Below, one piece after another: positions 7,821-16,791 of a stretch of 64,000 nucleotides of DNA. The first letter of the stretch is position 1; each line of letters opens with the position of its first letter. Source of the DNA: Aeromonas sp. RU39B (GTDB taxonomy: Bacteria > Pseudomonadota > Gammaproteobacteria > Enterobacterales > Aeromonadaceae); the NCBI RefSeq assembly GCF_900156095.1, contig NZ_FTMJ01000017.1, forward strand, positions 1 to 64,000, written 5' to 3'. Position numbers and translations under genes: made by a program. The notes beneath the pieces are model-generated. The model was given only the letters and a program-made list of their open reading frames with translations. It was not told the origin of the DNA and did not search any database.

Positions 7821-8771
7821 TTACTTGGCGCTGCGCTTCTTATACTCCTCGGCAGCGGTGGCCGGCAGATAGAGCGGGCCTTGAACCTTGATCCACTTGG
7901 CGACATCCTTGCCCGCCTTGTGGGCATCGATGGCATCGAAGGCGGGGCCGCCGAGGTAGGGGGAGAGCTCGATGGTGGCGTTGGTTTCCCCATCGGCCAT
8001 GGCCTTGAAGATATCCGGTACGGCGTCAATCGAGATGATCTTCAGATCCTGACCCGGTTTGAGGCCGGCTTCCTTAATGGCCTGAATGGCACCGAGCGCC
8101 ATGTCGTCATTGTGGGAGTAAACGGCGCAGAGGTTCTTGCCACCATTTTCTGCCTTGAGGAAGCTCTCCATCACCACCTTGCCACCAGCACGGGTGAAGT
8201 CGCCGCTCTGGGAGCGCAGTACCTTCATGCGCGGGAACAGTTTGACCACTTCACCAAAACCGGTCTTGCGATCGATGGCGGCGCTGGAGCCGACGGTTCC
8301 TTGCAACTCAACCAGATCGCACTTGCCGCTGGTGGCAGCTGCCAGCCAGGCGGCAGCCAGACGACCCTCTTCAACGAAGTCGGAGGCGACCTTGGTCAGA
8401 TAGAGGCTCTCATCTTTGACCTTAACGCCACGGTCAACCAGTACCACCGGGATCTTGGCTTCCTTGGCTTCTTTTAGCACCTGATCCCAGCCGGTTTCTA
8501 CTACCGGGGCCAGCAGGATGGCATCCACCCCTTGGGCAATAAAGGAGCGCAGTGCCTTGATCTGGTTCTCCTGCTTTTGCTGGGCATCAGAGAATTTCAA
8601 GTCGATGCCACGCTTGGCCGCTTCGGCCTTGATGGCTTCGGTTTCCGAGGTGCGCCAGCCACTTTCGGAGCCGATTTGTGAAAAACCGACCGTGGTGGCG
8701 CTAGCGGCAGCGCTAAAGCCCAGAGCAGCACTCATCAGGCAGGCCAGTAATCCAGGTTTGAACGACGGCAT
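7821..8771 (-). CDS. ytfQ: Galactofuranose-binding periplasmic protein YtfQ
   Basis: A 316-residue periplasmic sugar-binding protein (Peripla_BP_4 family). The N-terminal signal peptide (about residues 1-25, hydrophobic core LLACLMSAALGFSAA, cleavage near ASA-TT) is followed directly by TTVGFSQIGSESGWR, the start of mature YtfQ-type proteins. It delivers galactofuranose to YtfRT-YjfF. It is the first gene of the operon, 52 bp upstream of ytfR, which suits higher expression of the binding protein. Confidence 0.92.
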   Translation of the reverse strand: MPSFKPGLLACLMSAALGFSAAASATTVGFSQIGSESGWRTSETEAIKAEAAKRGIDLKFSDAQQKQENQIKALRSFIAQGVDAILLAPVVETGWDQVLKEAKEAKIPVVLVDRGVKVKDESLYLTKVASDFVEEGRLAAAWLAAATSGKCDLVELQGTVGSSAAIDRKTGFGEVVKLFPRMKVLRSQSGDFTRAGGKVVMESFLKAENGGKNLCAVYSHNDDMALGAIQAIKEAGLKPGQDLKIISIDAVPDIFKAMADGETNATIELSPYLGGPAFDAIDAHKAGKDVAKWIKVQGPLYLPATAAEEYKKRSAK

Positions 8772-9064
8772 ATCAGTTACCCCACATGTTGATTATCTGT
8801 AAGTGACTCAAGTCCAGCTGGGGCCCGACAGCTAAAACGGGCGAGGGCGAAGGCAACAAAAACATAACGGTGTTGCAACGCCACCAACATCGCCCAAGTG
8901 GGGCGAGGTCGACGGAGCCGAGTATGAATGAGTCCAGCAATGGCAGGACGTGAGCCGCTTCACACGCTGCAAGGAAGGCAAATTTGTCTATGTATTCAGC
9001 AATATAATCCCGCTATTGCGGGTTATTTGAGCGCGATATCTAAGAGGGCATGATGGCTGGATGG
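8772..9064. promoter_or_regulatory. Upstream region of ytfQ
   Basis: About 290 bp without a convincing gene. It must hold the minus-strand promoter of ytfQRT-yjfF. An AT-rich patch around 8981-9010 is the likeliest core promoter, and a small dyad (CCCGC/GCGGG, 9009-9013 with 9018-9022) lies beside it. I could not assign a specific operator. Confidence 0.4.
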
Positions 9065-9098
9065 CTAAAAACAGAAGGCCTTCACGAGGAAGGCCTTC
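9065..9098 (-). terminator. Rho-independent terminator after the 68-residue gene
   Basis: Two copies of the palindromic decamer GAAGGCCTTC (9074-9083 and 9089-9098) form a stem-loop. It is followed on the minus strand by TGTTTTTA. It closes transcription of the small minus-strand gene just upstream. Confidence 0.75.
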
Positions 9099-9120
9099 GG
9101 TAAAATGTGGGGAAGATGAT

Positions 9121-9327
9121 TCAATGATGCTGACACAAACGGTGAACATTCAGGAAAAATCGGGCCGAGCCGTCTCGCTGGATCTGCACGCGGGCGATGA
9201 CTTCATCCCGTTGGCTGAACTCCCAGGCCCCATTGATGCTCTCCATGGGGGGCTTGTGGATACCGAGCACCGAGAGATATTCATGAAACTGGCTGGCATT
9301 CCCGATTTCGGTCAGTCGTACTGTCAT
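9121..9327 (-). CDS. Small uncharacterised protein (68 residues)
   Basis: Predicted soluble 68-residue protein of unknown function with no signal peptide or membrane segment. Coding is supported by a strong AAGGAGGA site about 7 bases before the ATG at 9327 and by a terminator just after the stop. The 10-codon longer start covers that site and is rejected. The sequence has a mixed alpha/beta look, with a conserved-seeming WEFSQRDEVIARVQI core and a His-rich end (LCQHH). It lies between ytfQ and the PHO-box promoter and has its own transcription unit. I do not recognise the family. Confidence 0.6.
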   Translation of the reverse strand: MTVRLTEIGNASQFHEYLSVLGIHKPPMESINGAWEFSQRDEVIARVQIQRDGSARFFLNVHRLCQHH

Positions 9328-9478
9328 GGCTGGCTCCTCCTTGTGTTGCTGGTCCATTAAAGCACGATGTCACCGAAGTGTTGCTGATAAGTGACATATC
9401 GTTGACGGAGATCAGTTTTTGAAACCCTTTTCACTTTGGTTTCAATTGTGGGCGGGACTATCGGTGCAAGGGCGCTTT

Positions 9479-9512
9479 CTGTAACACTAGTGTCATCTAA
9501 CCGCCATATAAT
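9479..9512 (+). promoter_or_regulatory. PHO box and -10 element of the pst operon
   Basis: CTGTAAC-ACTA-GTGTCAT at 9479-9496 matches the 18-bp PHO box (two 7-bp TGTCA-type repeats with a 4-bp linker). A TATAAT hexamer lies at 9507-9512, 10 bp downstream, which is the spacing at PhoB-activated promoters where the PHO box replaces the -35. Transcription would start near 9519. Confidence 0.85.
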
Positions 9513-9543
9513 CCAGACTAGCCACATTTATCCGGGGTTGTTG

Positions 9544-11781
9544 ATGTCGTCCGAATCCGTTGCCTTGTCCATCGCCGGCAGTAAAGCCCGCCGGTTCAAG
9601 GACAAGCTGGTTAAATACAGTGTCACCACAGGGGGCGCCCTGGTGCTGGTGGCGCTGCTGCTTATCTTCTTTTACCTGCTCTATGTGGTGAAGCCGATTT
9701 TTCATGGCGCCAGCATGGATGCCACCGGCGCCGTCACCTTGCCGGTGCAGGACAACACGCTGTTGCTGGGGAGTGAAGAGCAAAACGAGATTGGCTATCG
9801 GATTGGCGACAGTGGTCAGGTGAGCTTTTTTGCCATCAAGCAGAATAATGGCTATCAGAGCGGGCAGCTGATTAAACAGTTCCAACTCGATGGCGAACTG
9901 ACGGCCTTTTCACGCTCCCACGGTGATGAGCCGAGCATGGTTTTTGGCCGCCGTGACGGTCAGGTGCAACTGGTTCGCCCCGGTTTCGCCGTCTCTTACC
10001 CCCATGACAAGCGGCTGATCACCCCTGAGCTCAAATACCCGTTTGGTGAGGCGCCGATCGCCGTTGACCCGCAGGGGAAAGCGCTCAGCCAGGTGGCATT
10101 TGAATCAGATGGCAGCAAGGTGGTGATCGCTGCCATGACTGAGGATGGGCGCGGCGTCTTGTCGGTGCTCGGCGGCGAGCAGAATTTCCTGACCGGCGAG
10201 ATTGAGTGGAGCAGCAGCCAATACGCGATTCCCTCTTTGCCGCGGCATGTGGAGCAGGTGTTGATGACCCCCAACCTGCGCACCCTGTTTTTGCGCGATG
10301 GCAACCGCTTGTCGGTCTATGACATCCGTAACCCTGATGAGATCACCTTGCGCACTGTGCTGGAGATCGGTAGCCGTGATGGCAAGGTGACCCGTGTTGA
10401 ACTGCTCTCCGGTGCGTCATCCCTGCTGGTGGGCAATGACAACGGCGTGATCTCCCAGTGGTTTGAAGTGAGTCGCGACGGCAAGCGTGAATTTACCCAT
10501 ATCCGCGATTTTAACGCCTCCGGTCCGGTCAGCGAGCTGGCGATGGAGACCCACCGCAAGGGGTTTGTGGCCACCACCACCAACGGCAAGGTGGAGTTTT
10601 TCCATACCACCGGCGCCACCCGGCTGCTGAGTGAAACTCTCGATACCCATGAGCTGAACGGCGTGGCACTGTCGCCGCGCAACAACCTGCTGATGCTCGA
10701 GCAAGGCAACGCCATTCACCTGTTCAAGGTGGATAACGAGCACCCGGAGGTGACCTGGTCGGCCCTGTGGCACGAGGTGTGGTACGAAGGCTATCCCGAG
10801 CCGCAGTTTGTCTGGCAATCCACCTCGGCCAGCAACGATTTTGAGCCGAAACTGAGTCTGGTGCCGCTGGCATTCGGGACTCTCAAGGCGTCGTTCTACG
10901 CCATGCTGTTTGCCGTGCCACTGGGCGTGGCGGGTGCCATCTACACCGCTTATTTCATGTCGGCGGGCCTGCGCAAGGTGGTCAAACCCACAGTCGAGAT
11001 CATGGCGGCGCTGCCGACCGTGATCTTGGGCTTTCTGGCTGGTCTCTGGCTGGCGCCACTTATTGAAGATCACCTGCCCGGTATCTTGCTGATGTTAGTG
11101 CTGCTGCCCCTTGGCATGTTGCTCACGGCCATGAGTTGGCAGGGTCTACCGGCGAGGCTGCGCCAATGGGTGCCGGAAGGGTGGCACGCCATTGTCCTTA
11201 TCCCGGTGTTGCTGCTGCTTGGCTGGGGGGCGGTGGCGCTTAGCCCGCTGCTCGAGACCTGGCTGTTTCACGGCGATACCCGCAGCTGGCTCACCAATGA
11301 TGCCGGCATCAAGTTTGACCAGCGCAACTCCCTGGTGGTGGGCATCGCCATGGGCTTTGCGGTGATCCCGACCATCTTCTCGATTGCCGAAGATGCGGTG
11401 TTCTCGGTGCCCAAGCACCTGACCCAAGGCTCTCTGGCGCTCGGCGCCACCCCCTGGCAGACCTTAAGCCGGGTGGTGATCCTCACTGCCAGCCCCGGCA
11501 TCTTCTCGGCGGTGATGATGGGGCTTGGCCGCGCCGTGGGCGAGACAATGATTGTGCTGATGGCAACCGGTAACACCCCCATCATGGATTTCTCCATGTT
11601 CCAGGGGCTGCGTACCTTAGCGGCGAACATCGCCGTGGAAATGCCCGAATCCGAGGTCGGCAGCTCCCACTACCGGGTGCTCTTCCTCGCGGCCTTCGTG
11701 CTGTTTGTCTTCACCTTCGTCTTCAACACGCTGGCCGAGTTTATCCGTCAGCGGCTGCGTGAAAAGTACAGCTCCCTGTAA
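9544..11781 (+). CDS. pstC: Phosphate ABC transporter permease PstC, long form with beta-propeller-like domain
   Basis: A 745-residue inner-membrane permease, over twice the E. coli PstC length (about 319). After a single N-terminal helix (about residues 29-48) comes a periplasmic region of roughly 370 residues with repeated beta-strand blocks resembling WD40-like blades. The classical permease follows (about 430-745), with the coupling-helix motif LGATPWQTLSRVVILTASPG. It belongs to phosphate uptake with PstA and PstB. The start at 9544 lies just downstream of the PHO-box promoter. The extra domain may contact the phosphate-binding protein; that is inference. The gene is 18 bp from pstA. Confidence 0.9.
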   Translation: MSSESVALSIAGSKARRFKDKLVKYSVTTGGALVLVALLLIFFYLLYVVKPIFHGASMDATGAVTLPVQDNTLLLGSEEQNEIGYRIGDSGQVSFFAIKQNNGYQSGQLIKQFQLDGELTAFSRSHGDEPSMVFGRRDGQVQLVRPGFAVSYPHDKRLITPELKYPFGEAPIAVDPQGKALSQVAFESDGSKVVIAAMTEDGRGVLSVLGGEQNFLTGEIEWSSSQYAIPSLPRHVEQVLMTPNLRTLFLRDGNRLSVYDIRNPDEITLRTVLEIGSRDGKVTRVELLSGASSLLVGNDNGVISQWFEVSRDGKREFTHIRDFNASGPVSELAMETHRKGFVATTTNGKVEFFHTTGATRLLSETLDTHELNGVALSPRNNLLMLEQGNAIHLFKVDNEHPEVTWSALWHEVWYEGYPEPQFVWQSTSASNDFEPKLSLVPLAFGTLKASFYAMLFAVPLGVAGAIYTAYFMSAGLRKVVKPTVEIMAALPTVILGFLAGLWLAPLIEDHLPGILLMLVLLPLGMLLTAMSWQGLPARLRQWVPEGWHAIVLIPVLLLLGWGAVALSPLLETWLFHGDTRSWLTNDAGIKFDQRNSLVVGIAMGFAVIPTIFSIAEDAVFSVPKHLTQGSLALGATPWQTLSRVVILTASPGIFSAVMMGLGRAVGETMIVLMATGNTPIMDFSMFQGLRTLAANIAVEMPESEVGSSHYRVLFLAAFVLFVFTFVFNTLAEFIRQRLREKYSSL

Positions 11782-11799
11782 GGGCAAGGAATCGATGTA

Positions 11800-13452
11800 A
11801 TGGGAAAGTGGTTCAAATCGGGTGCCCCCTGGATCTGGATGACAGCCGGTACGGTCAGCATGAGTCTGGTAGCGGTCGTGGGGTTGCTGCTGCTCATTGG
11901 CTGGCGCGGTCTGGTCTATTTCTGGCCCCATCCTATTTATCAGTGGGATGTGCAGGGCGTAGGTGGCAACAATCAGCGCATTATCGGTGAGCTGTATGAC
12001 CAGGAGCAGGTGCCGGTCGAGCGGCTGCGCGCCGCGGGTCATCCGTTGCCTTCGGATGAAGAGCGTGAGTGGCTCACCCGCTACCTTATCAAGACTGGCA
12101 ACCGCGAGTTTGTCGATCTCGATTTTCGCTGGGTGCTGGAAACCGACATCAAGGCTCGCTCAACGCCCGCTGAGCTGGCGCTGCTTGAGCGCACCACCAA
12201 TGGCAACTTCTATGGCCGCGTGAGCGGTGTGAACGTGGCGGGTAAGGTGGTGACCGGCGATCTGCATGGCCCTTTGCGTGAGGCCATTGATCGGGCGGTT
12301 GATCTCAATAGCCAGGCCGATTCGCTGCAAAAAGGCGAGATTGGCGCCATCAACTATCAGCTGGAAAAGCTGCGCCTTAAAGAGCGCAAGGCCGAGCTTA
12401 ACCATGAGCTGACCGATCAGCTTAAATCCGAGCTGCAAGCCGAGCGCGATAAGTTGCAGGCCGATTATCTGGTGCTGGAAAAAGAGCTGTTTCGCCTGCG
12501 CGCCGATGCCGGTCGTGACAGTGTGACGGTGACCGACATGCGCGGGGAGGCGGTGACCATGCCGCTTTCCAAGGTGCTGGATGTGACCTGGCCCAACGAG
12601 ATGGGACTGTTTGCCAAGATAGGTTACTGGTTCCACCAGATTGGCAAATTTATCAGCGGCGATCCCCGCGAGGCCAACACCGAGGGCGGCGTATTCCCGG
12701 CCATCTTTGGCACCGTGTTTATGGTGATCCTGATGGCGATCATCGTGATGCCCCTGGGGGTGGTGGCGGCGGTGTACCTGCACGAATATGCCGGCAAGAA
12801 CGTGATGACCAAGTTTATCCGCATTGCGGTCATCAACCTCGCCGGGGTGCCCTCGATTGTCTATGGCGTGTTTGGTCTGGGCTTTTTCGTCTATACCCTG
12901 GGTGGCTCCATCGACCGGATCTTCTATCCCGAGGCGCTGCCCAGCCCGACCTTTGGCTCGCCCGGCGTGATCTGGTCGGCCCTGACCCTGGCTATTTTGA
13001 CCTTGCCGGTGGTGATTGTCTCGACCGAAGAGGGATTGGCGCGCATTCCCAGCGCGATTCGCCATGGCTCGCTGGCGCTGGGGGCGACCCAGGCCGAAAC
13101 TCTGTGGCGCATCGTGCTGCCGATGGCCAGCCCCGCGATCATGACCGGACTTATTCTGGCGATTGCCCGCGCCGCCGGTGAAGTGGCGCCGCTGATGCTG
13201 GTGGGGGTGGTGAAACTGGCGCCGACCCTGCCGGTGGATGGCAACTTCCCCTATCTGCATGTGGAGCGCAAGTTCATGCACTTGGGCTTTCATATTTACG
13301 ACGTGGGCTTTCAGAGCCCGAACGTGGAGGCGGCACGGCCCCTGGTGTATGCCACCTCCTTCTTGCTGGTGACCGTGATCGTGGGGTTGAACCTGACCGC
13401 CATCGGTATTCGCAATCATCTGCGTGAAAAATTCAAGGCGCTGGATAATTGA
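11800..13452 (+). CDS. pstA: Phosphate ABC transporter permease PstA, long form
   Basis: A 550-residue permease, longer than E. coli PstA (296). An N-terminal helix (about 18-40) is followed by about 230 residues of mostly polar sequence. That stretch includes a strongly charged, probably coiled-coil segment (about 170-235, rich in Glu, Lys, Leu and Gln). The permease domain occupies roughly 290-550, with LGATQAETLWRIVLPMASPAI as its coupling motif. The extension is presumably periplasmic and may form a stalk that pairs with the enlarged PstC. It lies between pstC and pstB in the same operon. Confidence 0.9.
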   Translation: MGKWFKSGAPWIWMTAGTVSMSLVAVVGLLLLIGWRGLVYFWPHPIYQWDVQGVGGNNQRIIGELYDQEQVPVERLRAAGHPLPSDEEREWLTRYLIKTGNREFVDLDFRWVLETDIKARSTPAELALLERTTNGNFYGRVSGVNVAGKVVTGDLHGPLREAIDRAVDLNSQADSLQKGEIGAINYQLEKLRLKERKAELNHELTDQLKSELQAERDKLQADYLVLEKELFRLRADAGRDSVTVTDMRGEAVTMPLSKVLDVTWPNEMGLFAKIGYWFHQIGKFISGDPREANTEGGVFPAIFGTVFMVILMAIIVMPLGVVAAVYLHEYAGKNVMTKFIRIAVINLAGVPSIVYGVFGLGFFVYTLGGSIDRIFYPEALPSPTFGSPGVIWSALTLAILTLPVVIVSTEEGLARIPSAIRHGSLALGATQAETLWRIVLPMASPAIMTGLILAIARAAGEVAPLMLVGVVKLAPTLPVDGNFPYLHVERKFMHLGFHIYDVGFQSPNVEAARPLVYATSFLLVTVIVGLNLTAIGIRNHLREKFKALDN

Positions 13453-13483
13453 TCCGGCCCCCTAGCGTGATTTGAGGACCTGA

Positions 13484-14302
13484 ATGCTTAACGTCAATAC
13501 CATGATGCACCAGACCAAGGCGCTGGATCTGGCCAACCTGCCGGCCGAGCTCACCACGCTCGAGGTCAAGGGGCTGGATCTCTTTTACGGTGACAAACAG
13601 GCGCTATACAACATCGAGATGAAGATCCCCAAGGGGCAGGTGACTGCATTTATCGGCCCATCGGGCTGCGGTAAATCGACCTTGCTGCGCTGCATCAACC
13701 GGATGAACGATCTGGTGGAAACCTGCCGTATCGAGGGTGAGATCTTGCTGCATGGCAACAATATCTATGACAAGGGGGTGGATGTGGCCGCCCTGCGGCG
13801 CCGGGTGGGCATGGTGTTCCAGCGTCCCAACCCGTTCCCCAAGTCCATTTACGAGAACGTGGTCTATGGCCTGCGTCTGCAGGGTATTAATGATCGCCGC
13901 AGTCTCGATGACGCGGTCGAGCGTTCGCTGCGCGGCGCCGCCCTGTGGGATGAAGTGAAAGACCGTCTGTATGAAAACGCCTTTGGTCTTTCCGGTGGTC
14001 AGCAGCAACGTCTGGTGATTGCCCGGGCGATTGCCATCGAGCCGGAAGTGCTGCTGCTCGATGAGCCGACTTCGGCGCTTGACCCCATCTCCACCCTGAC
14101 CATCGAAGAGCTTATCAATGAGCTTAAGAAGCAGTTCACCGTAGTGATCGTGACCCACAACATGCAACAGGCGGCGCGGGTGTCGGATCAGACCGCCTTT
14201 ATGTATATGGGTGAGCTGATTGAATACGCCGACACCAATACCATTTTCACTACCCCGGCCAAGAAAAAGACCGAGGACTATATCACCGGCCGCTACGGCT
14301 AA
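13484..14302 (+). CDS. pstB: Phosphate ABC transporter ATP-binding protein PstB
   Basis: A 272-residue ABC ATPase that drives phosphate import and takes part in PhoR signalling. Walker A is GPSGCGKST (residues 58-66). The Pst-specific run [21 protein letters not shown] follows, then LSGGQQQRL and Walker [13 protein letters not shown]. The N-terminus has about 25 extra residues compared with E. coli PstB (257); a start at an internal Met near residue 7 is possible. It is 31 bp downstream of pstA and 32 bp upstream of phoU. Confidence 0.95.
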   Translation: MLNVNTMMHQTKALDLANLPAELTTLEVKGLDLFYGDKQALYNIEMKIPKGQVTAFIGPSGCGKSTLLRCINRMNDLVETCRIEGEILLHGNNIYDKGVDVAALRRRVGMVFQRPNPFPKSIYENVVYGLRLQGINDRRSLDDAVERSLRGAALWDEVKDRLYENAFGLSGGQQQRLVIARAIAIEPEVLLLDEPTSALDPISTLTIEELINELKKQFTVVIVTHNMQQAARVSDQTAFMYMGELIEYADTNTIFTTPAKKKTEDYITGRYG

Positions 14303-14334
14303 GGCTTTACCGCTCCCAGTTTAAGGATTTCGAC

Positions 14335-15045
14335 ATGGACAATATGAATCTTGGCAAACACATCTCGGGGCAGTTCAACACCGAGCTGGAAAACGTGCGC
14401 AATCAGGTGCTGGTGATGGGAGGGCTGGTCGAGCAACAGCTGACCGACGCACTGGCGGCCATTCATGATCAGGATCTGGATGCCGCCCGCCGCATCGTCG
14501 GCACTGATCACAAGGTCAACGCCATGGAAGTGGCCATCGATGAAGAGTGCACCCGCATCATCGCCAAGCGCCAACCGACCGCCTCTGACTTGCGTCTGGT
14601 GATGGCCATCATCAAGACCATCGCCGAGCTGGAGCGGATCGGGGACGTGGCCGAGCGCATCGCCCGCATGCTGACCGATAACGCCAACAAGCCGCAGCCT
14701 CCGCTGGTGTCGCTCGAGAACATGGGCCGACGCACCATCAAGATGCTGCACGATGTGCTTGACGCCTTTGCCCGTATGGATCTGGACGCCGCAGTCGAGG
14801 TCTATCAGGAAGATGACAAGGTCGATCGTGAGTACGAGTCGGTGATCCGTGAGCTGATGACCTACATGATGGAAGATCCGCGCACCATCCCGCAGGTGCT
14901 CAACGTGCTGTGGGCCGCGCGCGCCATCGAGCGGGTGGGCGATCGTTGCCAGCACATCTGCGAATACATCATCTATTACGTCAAGGGCAAGGACGTGCGC
15001 CATGCCAAGGGCGACGAGTTCACCAATCTGGTGAACAAGCCATAA
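14335..15045 (+). CDS. phoU: Phosphate signalling protein PhoU
   Basis: A 236-residue cytoplasmic protein made of two PhoU three-helix repeats. The metal-binding-type motifs near [17 protein letters not shown] and [13 protein letters not shown] (first repeat) and [16 protein letters not shown] (second repeat) are intact. PhoU links the Pst transporter to PhoR and restrains the Pho response when phosphate is plentiful. It is the last gene of the operon and is followed by a clear terminator. Confidence 0.95.
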   Translation: MDNMNLGKHISGQFNTELENVRNQVLVMGGLVEQQLTDALAAIHDQDLDAARRIVGTDHKVNAMEVAIDEECTRIIAKRQPTASDLRLVMAIIKTIAELERIGDVAERIARMLTDNANKPQPPLVSLENMGRRTIKMLHDVLDAFARMDLDAAVEVYQEDDKVDREYESVIRELMTYMMEDPRTIPQVLNVLWAARAIERVGDRCQHICEYIIYYVKGKDVRHAKGDEFTNLVNKP

Positions 15046-15058
15046 GCCATCTCGCTAT

Positions 15059-15082
15059 CACGGGGCCGTCAGGCCCCGTGTT
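15059..15082. terminator. Terminator between phoU and the convergent Rid gene
   Basis: A 9-bp perfect stem (15059-15067 with 15072-15080) with a GTCA loop and a TTCATT tail on the plus strand. It ends the pst operon and could also stop the opposing gene. Confidence 0.7.
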
Positions 15083-15462
15083 CATTCATCCTCGATCGCA
15101 ATGGTCGCCTCAATCTCGATGTTTAGCTCCGGCTTGATCAAGGCAGAGACCTCGAGCAGGGTACTTGCCGGCAGCACGCCTTGGTAAAACTCCCGCAGCA
15201 CATCGCGCAGCTCGGCCAGCGCACCGATATCGCACACATACATATTGATGCGGATAAGATCGCTCACCGTGCGCCCTTCCTGAGCCAGTACCTTGCCAAT
15301 CAGCGCTAAAATGGCGCGGGTCTGCTCGCGAAGCGATCCTTGCTCGGCGGCAGTGCCCATGGCGGTAAGGCCGGAGAGATAGAGCACGCCGCGATGGCGA
15401 ATCGCATGCACATAGGGGCCGGCAATCGGTGGCAGGCAGTCGTAGTGAAGGCGGGTTGGCAT
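15082..15462 (-). CDS. Rid (YjgF/YER057c/UK114) family protein lacking the deaminase arginine
   Basis: A 126-residue protein of the Rid fold, normally a trimer. The C-terminal signature (STLLEVSALIKPELNIEIEATIAI) is clear. In RidA the segment reads P-A-R-S-C-V-E-V, and the Arg binds the imine's carboxylate; here it reads P-A-S-T-L-L-E-V, so Ser replaces that Arg. Enamine/imine deaminase activity is therefore doubtful. It is divergent from an AraC-family gene (142 bp between starts) and convergent with phoU. Confidence 0.87.
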   Translation of the reverse strand: MPTRLHYDCLPPIAGPYVHAIRHRGVLYLSGLTAMGTAAEQGSLREQTRAILALIGKVLAQEGRTVSDLIRINMYVCDIGALAELRDVLREFYQGVLPASTLLEVSALIKPELNIEIEATIAIEDE

Positions 15463-15604
15463 AAGAGCTCCAGCAAGCAGTGCAACGAGCCCGTCATGCT
15501 ACGCCGCCGCGTGCAGGCGGGCAATTCATTGGCGAAGCCTTACATCGGCAGACTTGTCGCCGGATGGGCGCGGGTTACACTGGTGACCTGAATGTGGAGC
15601 AGAC

Positions 15605-16318
15605 ATGACCCCTTTTTCACTTCGTCATTATCAACGTGACACCACCACCCATCACCATGACTATGCGCAACTGGTGATGCCCATTGATGGCGCCCTCGAT
15701 ATCGAGGTGGCAGGCAAGGCCGCCGCACTCAACGTCGGTCAGGCTTGCATCATCTTGCCCGGTGAACGCCACGATTTTGCTGCCGATCCCAAGAGTGCCT
15801 TTCTGGTCCATGACAGCCAGTGGCTGCCGGACGGGGTGGGGGAGCAGGTCTTTATCACGCTCGATGCCACCCAGCGCGCCTACCTGTCGTTTGTGCAGAG
15901 CGCGCTGGCCCACGGACGTTCGCTGCTGGGAATGGGAGAGCTGTGGCTGTCGCTACTGGCTGCGCCTAATGGTGTCAGTGCGCGCATTCGCCGCGTGCAG
16001 CGCCATATCGAGCTGCATCTCGGAGCCTCGCTTGGCAGCCATGAGCTGGCGGCCGAGGCCTGCCTTGGCCTCAGTCAGTTTAACCAGCGTTTTCGCCGTG
16101 AGCTGGGGATGAGTCCTCAGCATTATGTGCAGCAGCGCCGACTGGCAATGGCGGCACGACTGCTCATCGAAACCGGTTTACCGGTGAGCGAGGTGGCCGC
16201 CCGGGTGGGCTATGACAATCCGTCCGCCTTTGCCGAGCGCTTTGCCCGCGAGTATGGTTTTACGCCGAGCCGCTGGCGTCAGCGCAATGACGCAGCAAAC
16301 GGTGGCTCGCCGCAATAA
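15605..16318 (+). CDS. AraC-family transcriptional regulator
   Basis: A 237-residue regulator with a cupin-like N-terminal domain (about 1-85; HHHDYAQLVMPIDG and LPGERHDF are typical) and a C-terminal AraC DNA-binding domain (about 130-230). Both helix-turn-helix units are visible: LAAEACLGLSQFNQRFRRELG, and VSEVAARVGYDNPSAFAERF ending in the family phrase GFTPSRWR. It is divergent from the Rid gene, the most obvious target. The effector is unknown. Confidence 0.85.
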   Translation: MTPFSLRHYQRDTTTHHHDYAQLVMPIDGALDIEVAGKAAALNVGQACIILPGERHDFAADPKSAFLVHDSQWLPDGVGEQVFITLDATQRAYLSFVQSALAHGRSLLGMGELWLSLLAAPNGVSARIRRVQRHIELHLGASLGSHELAAEACLGLSQFNQRFRRELGMSPQHYVQQRRLAMAARLLIETGLPVSEVAARVGYDNPSAFAERFAREYGFTPSRWRQRNDAANGGSPQ

Positions 16319-16388
16319 AGCGGTGTGTGACCGGCGCGGACTGCTCGTCTCATCATTACGCTATCTAGGTTAACCGCAAGGAGAGACC

Positions 16389-16724
16389 ATGGATCAGATT
16401 AGCTGGCAGGATTTTGAAAAAGTGGCGCTGTGCGTCGGCACCATAGTGCGGGTCGAGCCCTTTCCCGAGGCGCGCAACCCGGCCTACAAGGTATGGGTCG
16501 ATTTTGGCCCCGAGATTGGCGAGCGTAAAAGCAGCGCCCAAATCACCCGGCGTTACACCCCCGAGTCGCTGCTGGGGCGGCAGATTGTCGGCGTAGTAAA
16601 TTTCCCGGCCAAACAGATTGGTCCGTTTCGCTCCGAGTTCTTGCTGACCGGTTTTGCCAGTGACGACGGCATTGTGCTGGCGGTGCCGGATCAGCCGGTC
16701 GCCAACGGGGCGCGGCTATGTTAA
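16389..16724 (+). CDS. tRNA-binding domain protein (CsaA/YgjH-like)
   Basis: A 111-residue OB-fold protein of the EMAP/Trbp111/CsaA type, close in length to E. coli YgjH (110). The conserved segments are [20 protein letters not shown] (residues 17-36) and the C-terminal [15 protein letters not shown] and GIVLAVPD. Such proteins dimerise and bind the tRNA elbow; CsaA has also been called a chaperone. The start has a good AAGGAGAG site. It stands alone between the AraC gene and convergent ybiT. Confidence 0.87.
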   Translation: MDQISWQDFEKVALCVGTIVRVEPFPEARNPAYKVWVDFGPEIGERKSSAQITRRYTPESLLGRQIVGVVNFPAKQIGPFRSEFLLTGFASDDGIVLAVPDQPVANGARLC

Positions 16725-16748
16725 GTCGTTAAGCTCTAAAGCAAAAGA

Positions 16749-16771
16749 CAAGGCCCCGTGCTGGGGCCTTG
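16749..16771. terminator. Terminator between the tRNA-binding gene and ybiT
   Basis: A 9-bp stem (16749-16757 with 16763-16771) with a 5-base loop. On the minus strand it is followed by TCTTTTG, so it best serves ybiT; it may also stop the opposing gene. Confidence 0.7.
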
Positions 16772-16791
16772 TGGTATGCGTGGTACGTCGG

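Noticed and set aside
9009..9022. CCCGC/GCGGG hairpin upstream of ytfQ as a terminator
   Set aside because: Only a 5-bp stem, and no plus-strand gene upstream for it to end.
12160..13419. 419-codon minus-strand open frame antisense to pstA
   Set aside because: Very rich in His, Gln and Gly, typical of the antisense of GC-rich coding DNA; pstA on the other strand is unambiguous.
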